A stretch of DNA of 21,434 nucleotides, from the NCBI GenBank assembly GCA_030044235.1, contig JASHWD010000090.1:1-21434 (forward strand). The letters run 5' to 3'. Below are positions 1-5,723 of the stretch, in pieces. The notes beneath the pieces were generated by a model, which saw only the letters and a program-made list of their open reading frames with translations, had not been told where the DNA came from and ran no database searches. Each line of letters starts with the position of its first letter. Position 1 is the first letter of the stretch. The stretch is from Candidatus Parvarchaeota archaeon. Its GTDB lineage: Archaea > Nanobdellota > Nanobdellia > Parvarchaeales > Parvarchaeaceae. Position numbers and translations under genes: made by a program.

Positions 1-854
1 GTTATGCCTTTTTCGCTTGCAATTGCCTTCGCCATCATTGTCTTTCCGGTTCCTGGCGGCCCATAAAAAAGGACTGCATTTACCGGAGAATCGCCTACGT
101 TTACTCTTGTTATTTTTGATATTTTGTCTATCATCTCTTGATTTGTGAAAGGATAGAAAACATCACGGTTTATCTGCTCCTTCAGAGCTTTATATCCTCC
201 TATGAAATTAAGGCCGGTTCTGCTTGTATAAACTTCCAAACCAAGTTCGTTGCCAGCCTTTGCAGTTTCTTCCTCATTATATAGTGTAAGTCTCTTCTCG
301 TCTGCTACCAGCCATTTCCAAACGTAAAAGTAAATATTGCTAGCCAAGTTACCTTTCATTGCAAACTGGTTATTAAATACGAATCTTAAGCTGCCAAAAT
401 TATCCCCAATCTTTTTGTAATAAGAGAATCTGCATATTTCTTCGTCGGTAACACATTCCCTAAACGTAAATGAAGTTTCTGTCGCATCATGCTTTAATTC
501 GACTTTGGGCTCTATGTATGGCATTAAATAATCTTTAGAGAGAAGATTCTTGCATCCTTCCGCCATAAGAAACCCAAACCTTGTACTTACGTACTGGTGT
601 AGATCTGGAGTGGATTCGCAAAGAACGGAAAGGTTTAGTTTTGTCTCGTTACCTTCGATTATCTTAGAAAAAACTGGCATTATCAGCGTTTCTAGGTCGT
701 TTCTCTTCATTTTCCCAAGTAGTCCTCTAAGAAATTTATCTTCGTCTAGGTGCTTTTCTAAACGAGAAGATATCTCTATCTTAGCGCTTTCAAGCCCATC
801 AAAGATAGCAATCGTTGCCGGCTTTGGGTCCTCCGGTTTTTCTGATTCTTCCAT
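1..854 (-). CDS. AAA+ ATPase, N-terminal part (cut by left edge)
   Basis: The minus-strand reading frame is open from an ATG at 854 to the window edge (284 codons plus two bases). An in-frame TAG lies directly before the ATG, so the start cannot be further upstream. The first ~230 residues are not a domain I recognise. They are followed by a linker (GGYKALKEQI near residue 225) typical of the segment before an AAA+ module, then a Walker A motif GPPGTGKT at residues 265-272 and MMAKAIASEKGI. Walker B, sensor and arginine-finger motifs lie outside the window. Known for the family: AAA+ proteins with GPPGTGKT are ATP-driven remodelling enzymes of the Cdc48/proteasome-activator/Vps4 type. The substrate cannot be inferred here. 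A TATA-like box sits about 40 bases upstream, implying a short leader of roughly 14 bases. The AAA+ assignment is firm; the subfamily is open. Confidence 0.85.
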   Translation of the reverse strand, partial: MEESEKPEDPKPATIAIFDGLESAKIEISSRLEKHLDEDKFLRGLLGKMKRNDLETLIMPVFSKIIEGNETKLNLSVLCESTPDLHQYVSTRFGFLMAEGCKNLLSKDYLMPYIEPKVELKHDATETSFTFRECVTDEEICRFSYYKKIGDNFGSLRFVFNNQFAMKGNLASNIYFYVWKWLVADEKRLTLYNEEETAKAGNELGLEVYTSRTGLNFIGGYKALKEQINRDVFYPFTNQEMIDKISKITRVNVGDSPVNAVLFYGPPGTGKTMMAKAIASEKGI

Positions 855-888
855 CTATCACTCAATATGTAGTCAGAGAAGCAATTTG

Positions 889-899
889 CTATAAATATC
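889..899 (-). promoter_or_regulatory. TATA-like box of the AAA+ gene
   Basis: Read on the minus strand this is GATATTTATAG, about 40 bases before the ATG at 854. It matches the A/T-rich archaeal TATA element and would give a leader of around 14 bases. Confidence 0.4.
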
Positions 900-917
900 T
901 TTATTTACGTAAAAGTA

Positions 918-1292
918 CTAATTTTTCGAGGGAATTTTTGTCGGATCTCCTTTTACCTTCTTTTTGTCGTAGCGCTTATCTAATTCTTCTAATTTTGATA
1001 AAAATGCTTCACCCAAATCAAAACCGGCTTGATCAGCTATTGCAAGACAGGAGAAGAAAACATCTGAGGTTTCATTTTTTATTTTTTGAATAAGCTCTTT
1101 GTCTTTGCCACTTAGTATATTCTTATCTAAATCCGCTCCATCCTGCCATAGAAAAAGTTCCAGAAGCTCATTTGCTTCTACAGAAGCATTGGCGGCGAGT
1201 TCTTTTGTAGTCTGAAATTTTCTCCAATCTCTATCATCCACAAACTTCTTAGTTTTCTGCTGCAATTTTTTCAAATCAACCATAAGTTTCAT
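918..1292 (-). CDS. MazG-like NTP pyrophosphohydrolase (RS21-C6/dCTPase type)
   Basis: A 124-residue all-helical protein. The MazG-superfamily signature is visible: RDWRKF at residues 21-26, ExxE at 39-42 (followed by LLELFLW), and ExxD at 74-77 in NETSDVFF. These acidic residues bind Mg2+ in the family, which hydrolyses (d)NTPs to the monophosphate and pyrophosphate and so cleans non-canonical nucleotides from the pool. The order RDW...ELxExFxW is closest to the single-domain RS21-C6/DCTPP1-like branch rather than to the two-domain bacterial MazG. The C-terminus is a lysine-rich tail. The first ATG (1292) is preferred over the one at 1283 because an A/T-rich TATA-like stretch at 1314-1324 is correctly spaced for a leaderless transcript. 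It stands alone, divergent from nothing and downstream of tRNA-Ser. Substrate specificity cannot be read from the sequence. Confidence 0.85.
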   Translation of the reverse strand: MKLMVDLKKLQQKTKKFVDDRDWRKFQTTKELAANASVEANELLELFLWQDGADLDKNILSGKDKELIQKIKNETSDVFFSCLAIADQAGFDLGEAFLSKLEELDKRYDKKKVKGDPTKIPSKN

Positions 1293-1313
1293 TATGCGTC
1301 AAAGAATAAAAAT

Positions 1314-1324
1314 CTTTTATAAAA
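1314..1324 (-). promoter_or_regulatory. TATA-like box of the MazG-like gene
   Basis: Minus-strand TTTTATAAAAG, centred about 27 bases upstream of the ATG at 1292, which is the spacing expected for a leaderless archaeal transcript. Confidence 0.45.
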
Positions 1325-1332
1325 AAAATAAG

Positions 1333-1428
1333 CGCCGGGTACAGGATTCGAACCTGTGAATCCTTACGGAAATCGGTTTGCTCTATTTCTGCTCGAGACC
1401 GACGCTTTAACCGCTCAGCCAACCCGGC
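1333..1428 (-). tRNA. tRNA-Ser(CGA) with 13-base intron
   Basis: Cloverleaf on the minus strand: acceptor GCCGGGT (1428-1422) pairs fully with ACCCGGC (1340-1334), followed by discriminator G at 1333; no CCA is encoded. The T arm is ACAGG-TTCGAAT-CCTGT. The variable arm is long with a TCC/GGA stem, making this a type II tRNA. The anticodon stem TCGGT/ACCGA encloses a 20-base loop instead of 7. Placing an intron at the canonical 37/38 site (1379-1391, 13 bases) leaves the loop CTCGAGA with anticodon CGA at 1395-1393, so Ser for UCG codons. G73 agrees with archaeal tRNA-Ser. The bulge-helix-bulge is relaxed: three of four central pairs form (C32, U33, C34 with intron GAG), with a G35/A mismatch. 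Confidence 0.9.
1379..1391 (-). other. Intron of tRNA-Ser(CGA)
   Basis: Thirteen bases lie between position 37 (1392) and position 38 (1378), inferred from the oversized anticodon loop and partial pairing of the intron with C32-C34. The exact boundary could shift by one base. Removal would be by the archaeal tRNA splicing endonuclease. Confidence 0.75.
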
Positions 1429-1523
1429 ATAAGCAGATAAAGGCGAGATATTATTAATAAAGCTATTTTAACAAAAATATAAAAATTAGAGATAAATTTG
1501 ATTTTAGAATCTCCTACGGTGTA

Positions 1524-1533
1524 TTTTTATAAC
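1524..1533 (+). promoter_or_regulatory. TATA-like box of the CcdC-like membrane protein gene
   Basis: TTTTTATAAC centred about 25 bases before the ATG at 1553. It lies in the 124-base gap after tRNA-Ser, which otherwise shows only A/T-rich sequence. Confidence 0.5.
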
Positions 1534-1552
1534 ATAAAAAGATAATAAAACT

Positions 1553-2077
1553 ATGTCATCAAGTTTATTGGGTGGCTTATCTTCAGCCGCAGTTTACAAT
1601 TCTGGAAATCAGAATTCGACCATTATTATTTTAATAATTATAGCTGTGATAATCACATTAAGAACTTATCGTGGGTTCAAAGGCACTAAGTTCAGCAAAT
1701 TTGCTGTTTATTTTAGGCCGATTTTTTATACAGTTGCTACTTTAATCTCTCTTTTTTTAATCTTTACTTCTTATATAGAAATTTTATATTTAGTAATAGC
1801 TATTGCATTTGGTTGCTTGATAGGATTAAAGATGGGCGGCGGCGTGCGCTTTTTCGAAAAGGACTATGTAATATATTTTAAAAGATCGGCTTTAATAATA
1901 ACTCTCTGGCTTGCTTCTTTTATAGCACGATTCGCAGTTGATTACTTTTATTCATCCAACTTTTATGTTAACCTGGCTGCCGAACTATTGCTAGGAGTTA
2001 CGACTGGTATGCTGATTGGTGAAGCATATCACATAAATGACAAATACAAAAAGCACATAAACAAAACTACAGGGTAA
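1553..2077 (+). CDS. Small multi-pass membrane protein, CcdC/DUF1453-like (tentative)
   Basis: A 174-residue hydrophobic protein with about five predicted membrane segments, near residues 23-37, 55-72, 75-92, 112-129 and 140-156. Between the third and fourth segments is MGGGVRFFEKDYVIYFKRS, followed by LWLASFIARF. This pattern resembles the core of the CcdC/DUF1453 family, where a short G-rich turn and a 'V-x-Y-x-K' stretch precede a helix ending in R. The comparison is from memory and the family match is weak to moderate. CcdC-like proteins have no settled biochemical role; in Bacillus the name comes from a neighbour of the CcdA cytochrome-maturation gene. No redox cysteines beyond one in a helix are visible here. 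The gene is monocistronic, with its own TATA-like box and a tRNA on each side. Confidence 0.6.
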   Translation: MSSSLLGGLSSAAVYNSGNQNSTIIILIIIAVIITLRTYRGFKGTKFSKFAVYFRPIFYTVATLISLFLIFTSYIEILYLVIAIAFGCLIGLKMGGGVRFFEKDYVIYFKRSALIITLWLASFIARFAVDYFYSSNFYVNLAAELLLGVTTGMLIGEAYHINDKYKKHINKTTG

Positions 2078-2097
2078 AAATTAAAATATTTTAAATA

Positions 2098-2168
2098 TGC
2101 GGTCACCGGGATTCGAACCCGGGCTGGCGGCTTGGAAGGCCGCAGTTCTACCACTAGACTATAACCGC
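2098..2168 (-). tRNA. tRNA-Gly(TCC)
   Basis: Complete minus-strand cloverleaf of 71 bases. Acceptor GCGGTTA (2168-2162) pairs with TGACCGC (2105-2099), including one G-U pair. The discriminator is A at 2098 and no CCA is encoded. The anticodon loop is CTTCCAA with anticodon TCC at 2136-2134, reading GGA. The T arm is CCGGG-TTCGAAT-CCCGG. There is no intron. A TATA-like stretch (TATAATAATT on the minus strand) lies about 15-20 bases upstream. The gene sits antisense between two plus-strand transcription units. Confidence 0.95.
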
Positions 2169-2235
2169 ATTGACCTAATTATTATACCGTCGATTTTAAT
2201 AAGCATCTTTACTAAAATTTGCACGAGATAAAAAG

Positions 2236-2244
2236 CTTATATAT
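2236..2244 (+). promoter_or_regulatory. TATA box of the RAM-rpo10 operon
   Basis: CTTATATAT is centred 26 bases before the ATG at 2266. This is a near-consensus archaeal TATA box and predicts a leaderless message for the two-gene operon. Confidence 0.6.
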
Positions 2245-2265
2245 TGAAAGTTTGAAATAAATTGG

Positions 2266-2493
2266 ATGGTTAAAGCTTTTATTCTAGTTGATATAGACCC
2301 AAACAAAAGCGAAGAAACTTTCAAAAAAATTAAATCTATGAAAGGTATAAGAGAGGCGATGCAGGTATACGGAGAATACGATGCCGCCTTTGTAATCGAA
2401 ATGGAACAAACAGTCGGAGTACAAGAATTCGTCAAAGGCGTAAGAAGACTGCCTGGAATCACAAGAACGGTAACTTTACTGGAGTATACATGA
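2266..2493 (+). CDS. Stand-alone RAM-domain protein (Lrp/AsnC ligand-binding domain)
   Basis: A 75-residue protein that matches the C-terminal regulatory (RAM, AsnC_trans_reg) domain of Lrp/AsnC regulators throughout. AFILVDIDPNK forms strand 1, EETFKKIKSMKGIREAM the helix, and VYGEYDAAFVIEME the G-x-YD core strand pair. These are followed by VQEFVKGVRRLPGITRTVTLL. The ligand site in the family binds amino acids at a dimer interface and oligomerises. There is no helix-turn-helix and no room for one, so it cannot bind DNA alone. Stand-alone RAM proteins are known in archaea and are thought to modulate full-length Lrp proteins or act as small-molecule sensors. The stop codon overlaps the rpo10 start as ATGA (2490-2493), so the two are co-transcribed and probably translationally coupled. 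Its ligand is not predictable from the sequence. Confidence 0.85.
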   Translation: MVKAFILVDIDPNKSEETFKKIKSMKGIREAMQVYGEYDAAFVIEMEQTVGVQEFVKGVRRLPGITRTVTLLEYT

Positions 2494-2681
2494 TACCGAT
2501 TAGATGTTATAGTTGCGGAAAACCGATAGCCCATCTTTGGGAAAAATACAAAGAAATAACAAAGAGTGAATCGCCTAAAGATGCCCTAGATGAGCTTGGT
2601 CTTAAAAGATATTGCTGCAGAGCTATATTTTTGGGTACGATAGACGAAGATAATATAATAAATTTCTCTAATTTAGATTAA
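2490..2681 (+). CDS. rpo10: DNA-directed RNA polymerase subunit Rpo10 (RpoN, Rpb10 homologue)
   Basis: A 63-residue protein with the invariant Rpo10 N-terminus MIPIRCYSCGKPI. Zinc ligands are C6 and C9 and the adjacent pair in RYCCR (about residues 41-44), separated by a helical segment ending in LDELGL. The length equals the usual 60-70 residues. Rpo10 is a core subunit of archaeal RNA polymerase, part of the Rpo3/Rpo10/Rpo11/Rpo12 assembly platform, and acts in the cytoplasm on the nucleoid. The gene overlaps the upstream RAM gene by four bases. This is one of the clearest archaeal markers in the window. The more common partners (ribosomal proteins uS9/uL13, enolase) are absent here. Confidence 0.97.
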   Translation: MIPIRCYSCGKPIAHLWEKYKEITKSESPKDALDELGLKRYCCRAIFLGTIDEDNIINFSNLD

Positions 2682-2692
2682 ATTAATTCGAC

Positions 2693-2714
2693 TAAACTGT
2701 TAAAAAATAGTTTA
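2693..2714 (+). terminator. A/T-rich hairpin after rpo10
   Basis: TAAACT (2693-2698) and AGTTTA (2709-2714) pair around a 10-base A-rich loop, 12 bases after the rpo10 stop. A second small perfect hairpin, AATCT-AAG-AGATT, lies at 2717-2729. Either could help end the message, but archaeal termination relies mainly on T tracts and the second hairpin overlaps the tRNA-Pro promoter region. Confidence 0.3.
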
Positions 2715-2746
2715 TTAATCTAAGAGATTATAACTTTATTTAACGG

Positions 2747-2834
2747 GGGGTGGTGATCTAACTTGGCTATGATACCTGACTTGGGAATTAGTCGAGACCT
2801 CAGGTTGTTCTGGGTTCAAATCCCAGCTACCCCA
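2747..2834 (+). tRNA. tRNA-Pro(TGG) with 13-base intron
   Basis: Cloverleaf on the plus strand: acceptor GGGGTGG (2747-2753) pairs with CTACCCC (2827-2833), including one G-U pair. The discriminator is A at 2834, with no encoded CCA. The anticodon stem CCTGA/TCAGG encloses 20 bases. With an intron at 37/38 (2786-2798) the mature loop is CTTGGGC with anticodon TGG at 2782-2784, reading CCA. A clean bulge-helix-bulge supports this: C32-G35 (CTTG) pairs with CGAG inside the intron, leaving three-base bulges GG^A and AC^C. The T arm is CTGGG-TTCAAAT-CCCAG. A T tract follows directly (2836-2840). Confidence 0.9.
2786..2798 (+). other. Intron of tRNA-Pro(TGG)
   Basis: Thirteen bases between positions 37 and 38, bounded by the two three-base bulges of a canonical bulge-helix-bulge. 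It is the same length and location as the intron in tRNA-Ser(CGA), but with unrelated sequence. Confidence 0.8.
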
Positions 2835-2845
2835 CTTTTTATTTT
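2835..2845 (+). terminator. T-tract terminator after tRNA-Pro
   Basis: CTTTTTATTTT immediately follows the tRNA 3' end and overlaps the last codons of the convergent gene ending at 2844. Oligo-T tracts are the usual termination signal of archaeal RNA polymerase. Confidence 0.45.
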
Positions 2846-3839
2846 AAAATAGGTCTGGCATTTTTCTCGAATTTGATATAACGAATTCCCTTACATTCTT
2901 ATTTTTACCTTCTATATGGAACATTTGTATATATGAGAACTTATTGTTTATTAATTTCCCTGCCGGATAGAGTACACTTATTCTTGCACTAGATGAAGAG
3001 ACTAAGTCACATAAGCCACTTCGTAACATTATTGCGTGCCCTGCCAGATTAAAGTTTGCTATAATATTATTTAGTGGAAAGGTTACACCAACTGTCCCAC
3101 TTATCGGGTCTTCTCCTGAAACAACATTTGTTACCGGCACAAAGTTTTTTGCTTTACATTCTTTTACAAGCCTTTCCCAAAATTTACCAGAAATCATTCG
3201 TTTTACTGTTTGCGCGTGAGGTGACAATATAATAGTCCTCCCTATCGGAAGATTTAATTTGTTGAATAATTTTGCCGCATCTGCATAATCGCGCTTTGTC
3301 GGCGCCTTTGGCGATTCTACTCTGGACTTGCCACTTAAATTTAATATAAACCTATAAGGATAACGCATTTCGTGCGGGGCCTTGATATATTTGTTGTTAT
3401 CATAAGCGTTGGAAAATCTAATGAAACCGGGGAGCAAGTAACCCGGTTCAAATCTAAATAACCTAAATAAAATGCCACCCGCTTCGGGCGATAGTGGCTT
3501 TTCAACTTCTATAACTTTAGATACAGATTGGAACATTTTAGGCACACAAGATTGCTTTTTGTCTGTAACTACAACAAATTGTGTATTTGGATGATCCTTA
3601 ACAAAATCGCCGGCCAAGCTACAAAAAGCATATGTATCGCCTATATGTGCATTGCATAAGAATGCATATTCATTTTTCTTTAATTTTAATTTTTTTTCTA
3701 AACGTCGCCATTGAATAGAATAAATTATCGTTTTAAAACCAAAATAAGCGCCCGTAAATAAATTTACTGAAAGTAAACGATTTTTATTTAGTATTCTAGA
3801 ATTTCTAATAAATATCTTGAATCTATTCGCTACTTTCAT
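2844..3839 (-). CDS. GT9-like (heptosyltransferase-type) glycosyltransferase
   Basis: A 331-residue protein with a GT-B-like layout. After a basic N-terminal ~50 residues, the first half carries CNAHIGDTYAF (residues 62-72), corresponding to the G-D near the acceptor site of heptosyltransferases, then a 'P-x-x-QFVVVTD' strand. The second half opens with ILSPHAQTVKRM (about 204-215), followed by FWERLVKE, and has AIMLRSGLCDLVSSSSARISVLYP (269-291). The R-S-G-x-x-D element near the sugar-nucleotide site is seen in GT9 and related capsule or O-antigen enzymes. It is the last gene of a four-gene operon and overlaps the HAD gene by ATGA. Context says it transfers the sugar activated by the upstream enzymes, with the acceptor at the membrane or on a lipid carrier. 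Donor and acceptor are unknown. It could alternatively be a remote GT-B outside GT9. Confidence 0.65.
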   Translation of the reverse strand: MKVANRFKIFIRNSRILNKNRLLSVNLFTGAYFGFKTIIYSIQWRRLEKKLKLKKNEYAFLCNAHIGDTYAFCSLAGDFVKDHPNTQFVVVTDKKQSCVPKMFQSVSKVIEVEKPLSPEAGGILFRLFRFEPGYLLPGFIRFSNAYDNNKYIKAPHEMRYPYRFILNLSGKSRVESPKAPTKRDYADAAKLFNKLNLPIGRTIILSPHAQTVKRMISGKFWERLVKECKAKNFVPVTNVVSGEDPISGTVGVTFPLNNIIANFNLAGHAIMLRSGLCDLVSSSSARISVLYPAGKLINNKFSYIQMFHIEGKNKNVREFVISNSRKMPDLF

Positions 3840-4222
3840 AATCCTTTGTCTATTTCTATATTTTTTAGAACATGCGGTTCGTCACGCTTAACGCTTATGG
3901 AATAAGCTGTTTTCAAGCCGGAAGGCTTTACATCATCTATAACTATCCGTTCTCCGTTCGGTGCGTTCATTATTAGATAATTAAATCTTACATGGTTTTG
4001 CCTAAGTTTTCTTACTGTGTATTTTCTAAACCGATTCTTCCTAGAAGTTATAATTATAACTAGGTCCTTATCGCTTATGACTTTAAACAAAGCTTTAAAT
4101 TCCGGTATTATTTCATCTTTTTCTTTGTCTTCTTTATATCTATTGTGAAAAAAGGTAACTCCGTCTAGATCTATTATCCATGTTTTTGGGATTGACGACA
4201 AAACAATCTTTTTACCCGCCAT
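3836..4222 (-). CDS. HAD-superfamily sugar-phosphate phosphatase
   Basis: A 128-residue single-domain HAD protein without a cap. Motif I is IIDLDGV (D18 nucleophile, D20 acid/base). Motif II is IIITSR (T59/S60), and the acidic motif IV is RIVIDDVKPSGLKTA (D96, D97). The stretch after motif IV, a G-x-R-x-x-I-x-D followed by KP-x-G-x-x-TA and an alternating strand ending in KRD, resembles small HAD proteins found in capsule and LPS loci. These dephosphorylate an intermediate such as a sugar bisphosphate or sugar acid phosphate. The start codon overlaps the upstream nucleotidyltransferase gene by 11 bases, and the stop overlaps the downstream glycosyltransferase. By position it would remove a phosphate during synthesis of the activated sugar. 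Its substrate is not known. Confidence 0.8.
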   Translation of the reverse strand: MAGKKIVLSSIPKTWIIDLDGVTFFHNRYKEDKEKDEIIPEFKALFKVISDKDLVIIITSRKNRFRKYTVRKLRQNHVRFNYLIMNAPNGERIVIDDVKPSGLKTAYSISVKRDEPHVLKNIEIDKGL

Positions 4223-5723
4223 AAAAAGCTTCTTCCAATAATTCTAAGCCGTGGAAGTATGCACCGAGCATAGAGTCTACATCATCTATAACATAACCGG
4301 ACAAAGACAACCATATAAGCGCATGCAGAATCTTTATGTCGTTCATATTTTCTTTGAATTTTTCTTTGAATAGGGGGGCAGTTCCCTCCCAGCCGCTAGA
4401 TTCTATATGGATTTTAATATCTGCAGTATCTATAGATATCTTGAATCTTCTTTCATTGAATGCGTCATAGTTTCCGATAGCGGAATAATATAATTTTGCG
4501 TAATCATAAAGCTCGTCTCCATATATTTTGGTACTACTAAAATATCCTCTCGGATCTATGAAATAAACTTTACCACTCCTCTTGGAAATTATAATGTTTG
4601 AAAAGGTTGGGTCTCCGTGTATAACAAAAAATTTGCTTTGGCTAGCTAACTTATTAAATGCTTCATTTATTAGATTAGAATTATTTTTATGAAATAAGTT
4701 TCTGACAGTCTTTCCATTGACTATGTAGGTCTCTGTCCAATTATTTGGTACGAGCGGCTTTATTTTATTTATTCTTTCAAGCGTCTTATCTACGTAAACT
4801 TCTTTTGCCACCGTTTTATCATATTCAACGGCACCTATCCCATGCATAGAATCTAACGCCATAAATATTTTGTTTATTATTTCTTTTTTATTTTCTAAAT
4901 TTAAGTTGCTCCCGTTATGCGGCGAGAAACCGATTATGCGTTGCATTTCTAATGGTCTAAAACCATGTATTTTTGGAATATTTTGATAATTATGTTTTTC
5001 CATAAAACGATACCAATTTATTTCGTTTTCCATAAGATTTTTATAATCTTTATCACGTACGGTTTTTATCACTCGATTGTTTTTTATTTTGATTGAATTA
5101 AAAAAGCGACTATGTATCTCACCGACTTTTATTTTATCTAGTGCGTCTATAGTTCCTACTTCCAAAGCGCCATTAATTAAAAGTTCCTTCATGGGAGGTC
5201 TATTCTCTTCTAAAAACCTAACGAATTCGCCTTCATTCGGAACTTTTGGTAACAATTCTGGACTATTAAACAAAAAGAAACCGACTACGCCTTTTTTATC
5301 GCTCCTTTCGTTTACAATTTTCCCTCTCTTAATGCAAAACCGACAGATTAATTCATTTGTTATTCCTACAAAATTATCTTTTAGTGGCAACTTAAATTTC
5401 TTACCAAAATATAAATCTGACCATACGATTCCAAATGGGCCCCCATCTTTGATGGAATCTATAGCTGTCTGCAAGCCTGCACAAGTGCCTTTTCCCTGTG
5501 CTTTTATTAAAGTATAATCAAATGGTGGCGGGAATGTCCTTAAGTAGTTGTCTAGAACATCGATTTTATAGTCTCCAATTATGTAAAACTTTGCGCCTTT
5601 GAAAATGTCGCCTAAATTATATAGTAATGGCTTTCCGTTTATTGACACTAAACACTTTGGTTTATTCGCGGTATGGTGTTCCAGTCTTGAGCCGCGTCCA
5701 CCGGCTTGCACAATAATATTCAT
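4212..5723 (-). CDS. Bifunctional nucleotidyltransferase-kinase (NTP_transferase + choline/APH-type kinase)
   Basis: A 503-residue fusion. Residues 1-~205 are a sugar-nucleotide pyrophosphorylase-type domain: QAGGRGSRL (6-14), NKPKCLVSINGKPLL (20-34), and metal-binding D103 in IVWSDLYFGKK. Residues ~205-500 are a protein-kinase-like phosphotransferase of the choline kinase/aminoglycoside phosphotransferase class: Brenner motif VIHGDPTFSNIII (367-379; D371 catalytic base, N376) and FIDPRG (388-393; D390 metal ligand). A conserved E-x-x-W-Y (about 234-238) lies in the N-lobe. The predicted chemistry is phosphorylation of a sugar or polyol hydroxyl, then activation to an NDP form; CDP is as likely as GDP or ADP. 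The domain pair recalls the separate LicC and LicA enzymes. The gene overlaps the isomerase by ATGA and the HAD gene by 11 bases. Confidence 0.85.
   Translation of the reverse strand: MNIIVQAGGRGSRLEHHTANKPKCLVSINGKPLLYNLGDIFKGAKFYIIGDYKIDVLDNYLRTFPPPFDYTLIKAQGKGTCAGLQTAIDSIKDGGPFGIVWSDLYFGKKFKLPLKDNFVGITNELICRFCIKRGKIVNERSDKKGVVGFFLFNSPELLPKVPNEGEFVRFLEENRPPMKELLINGALEVGTIDALDKIKVGEIHSRFFNSIKIKNNRVIKTVRDKDYKNLMENEINWYRFMEKHNYQNIPKIHGFRPLEMQRIIGFSPHNGSNLNLENKKEIINKIFMALDSMHGIGAVEYDKTVAKEVYVDKTLERINKIKPLVPNNWTETYIVNGKTVRNLFHKNNSNLINEAFNKLASQSKFFVIHGDPTFSNIIISKRSGKVYFIDPRGYFSSTKIYGDELYDYAKLYYSAIGNYDAFNERRFKISIDTADIKIHIESSGWEGTAPLFKEKFKENMNDIKILHALIWLSLSGYVIDDVDSMLGAYFHGLELLEEAFYGG

Noticed and set aside
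550..894. Plus-strand open frame of 114 codons.
   Set aside because: It is antisense to the AAA+ ATPase gene, Ser-rich, with no family resemblance; a shadow frame.
1429..1552. Possible small RNA or box C/D RNA in the A/T-rich gap after tRNA-Ser.
   Set aside because: No convincing C and D box pair or stable structure could be found; only the promoter of the next gene is supported.
2196..2534. Minus-strand open frame of 112 codons.
   Set aside because: Lies opposite the RAM and rpo10 genes, both firmly identified.
5077..5517. Plus-strand open frame of 146 codons.
   Set aside because: Antisense to the nucleotidyltransferase-kinase gene, which has intact motifs over the same bases.
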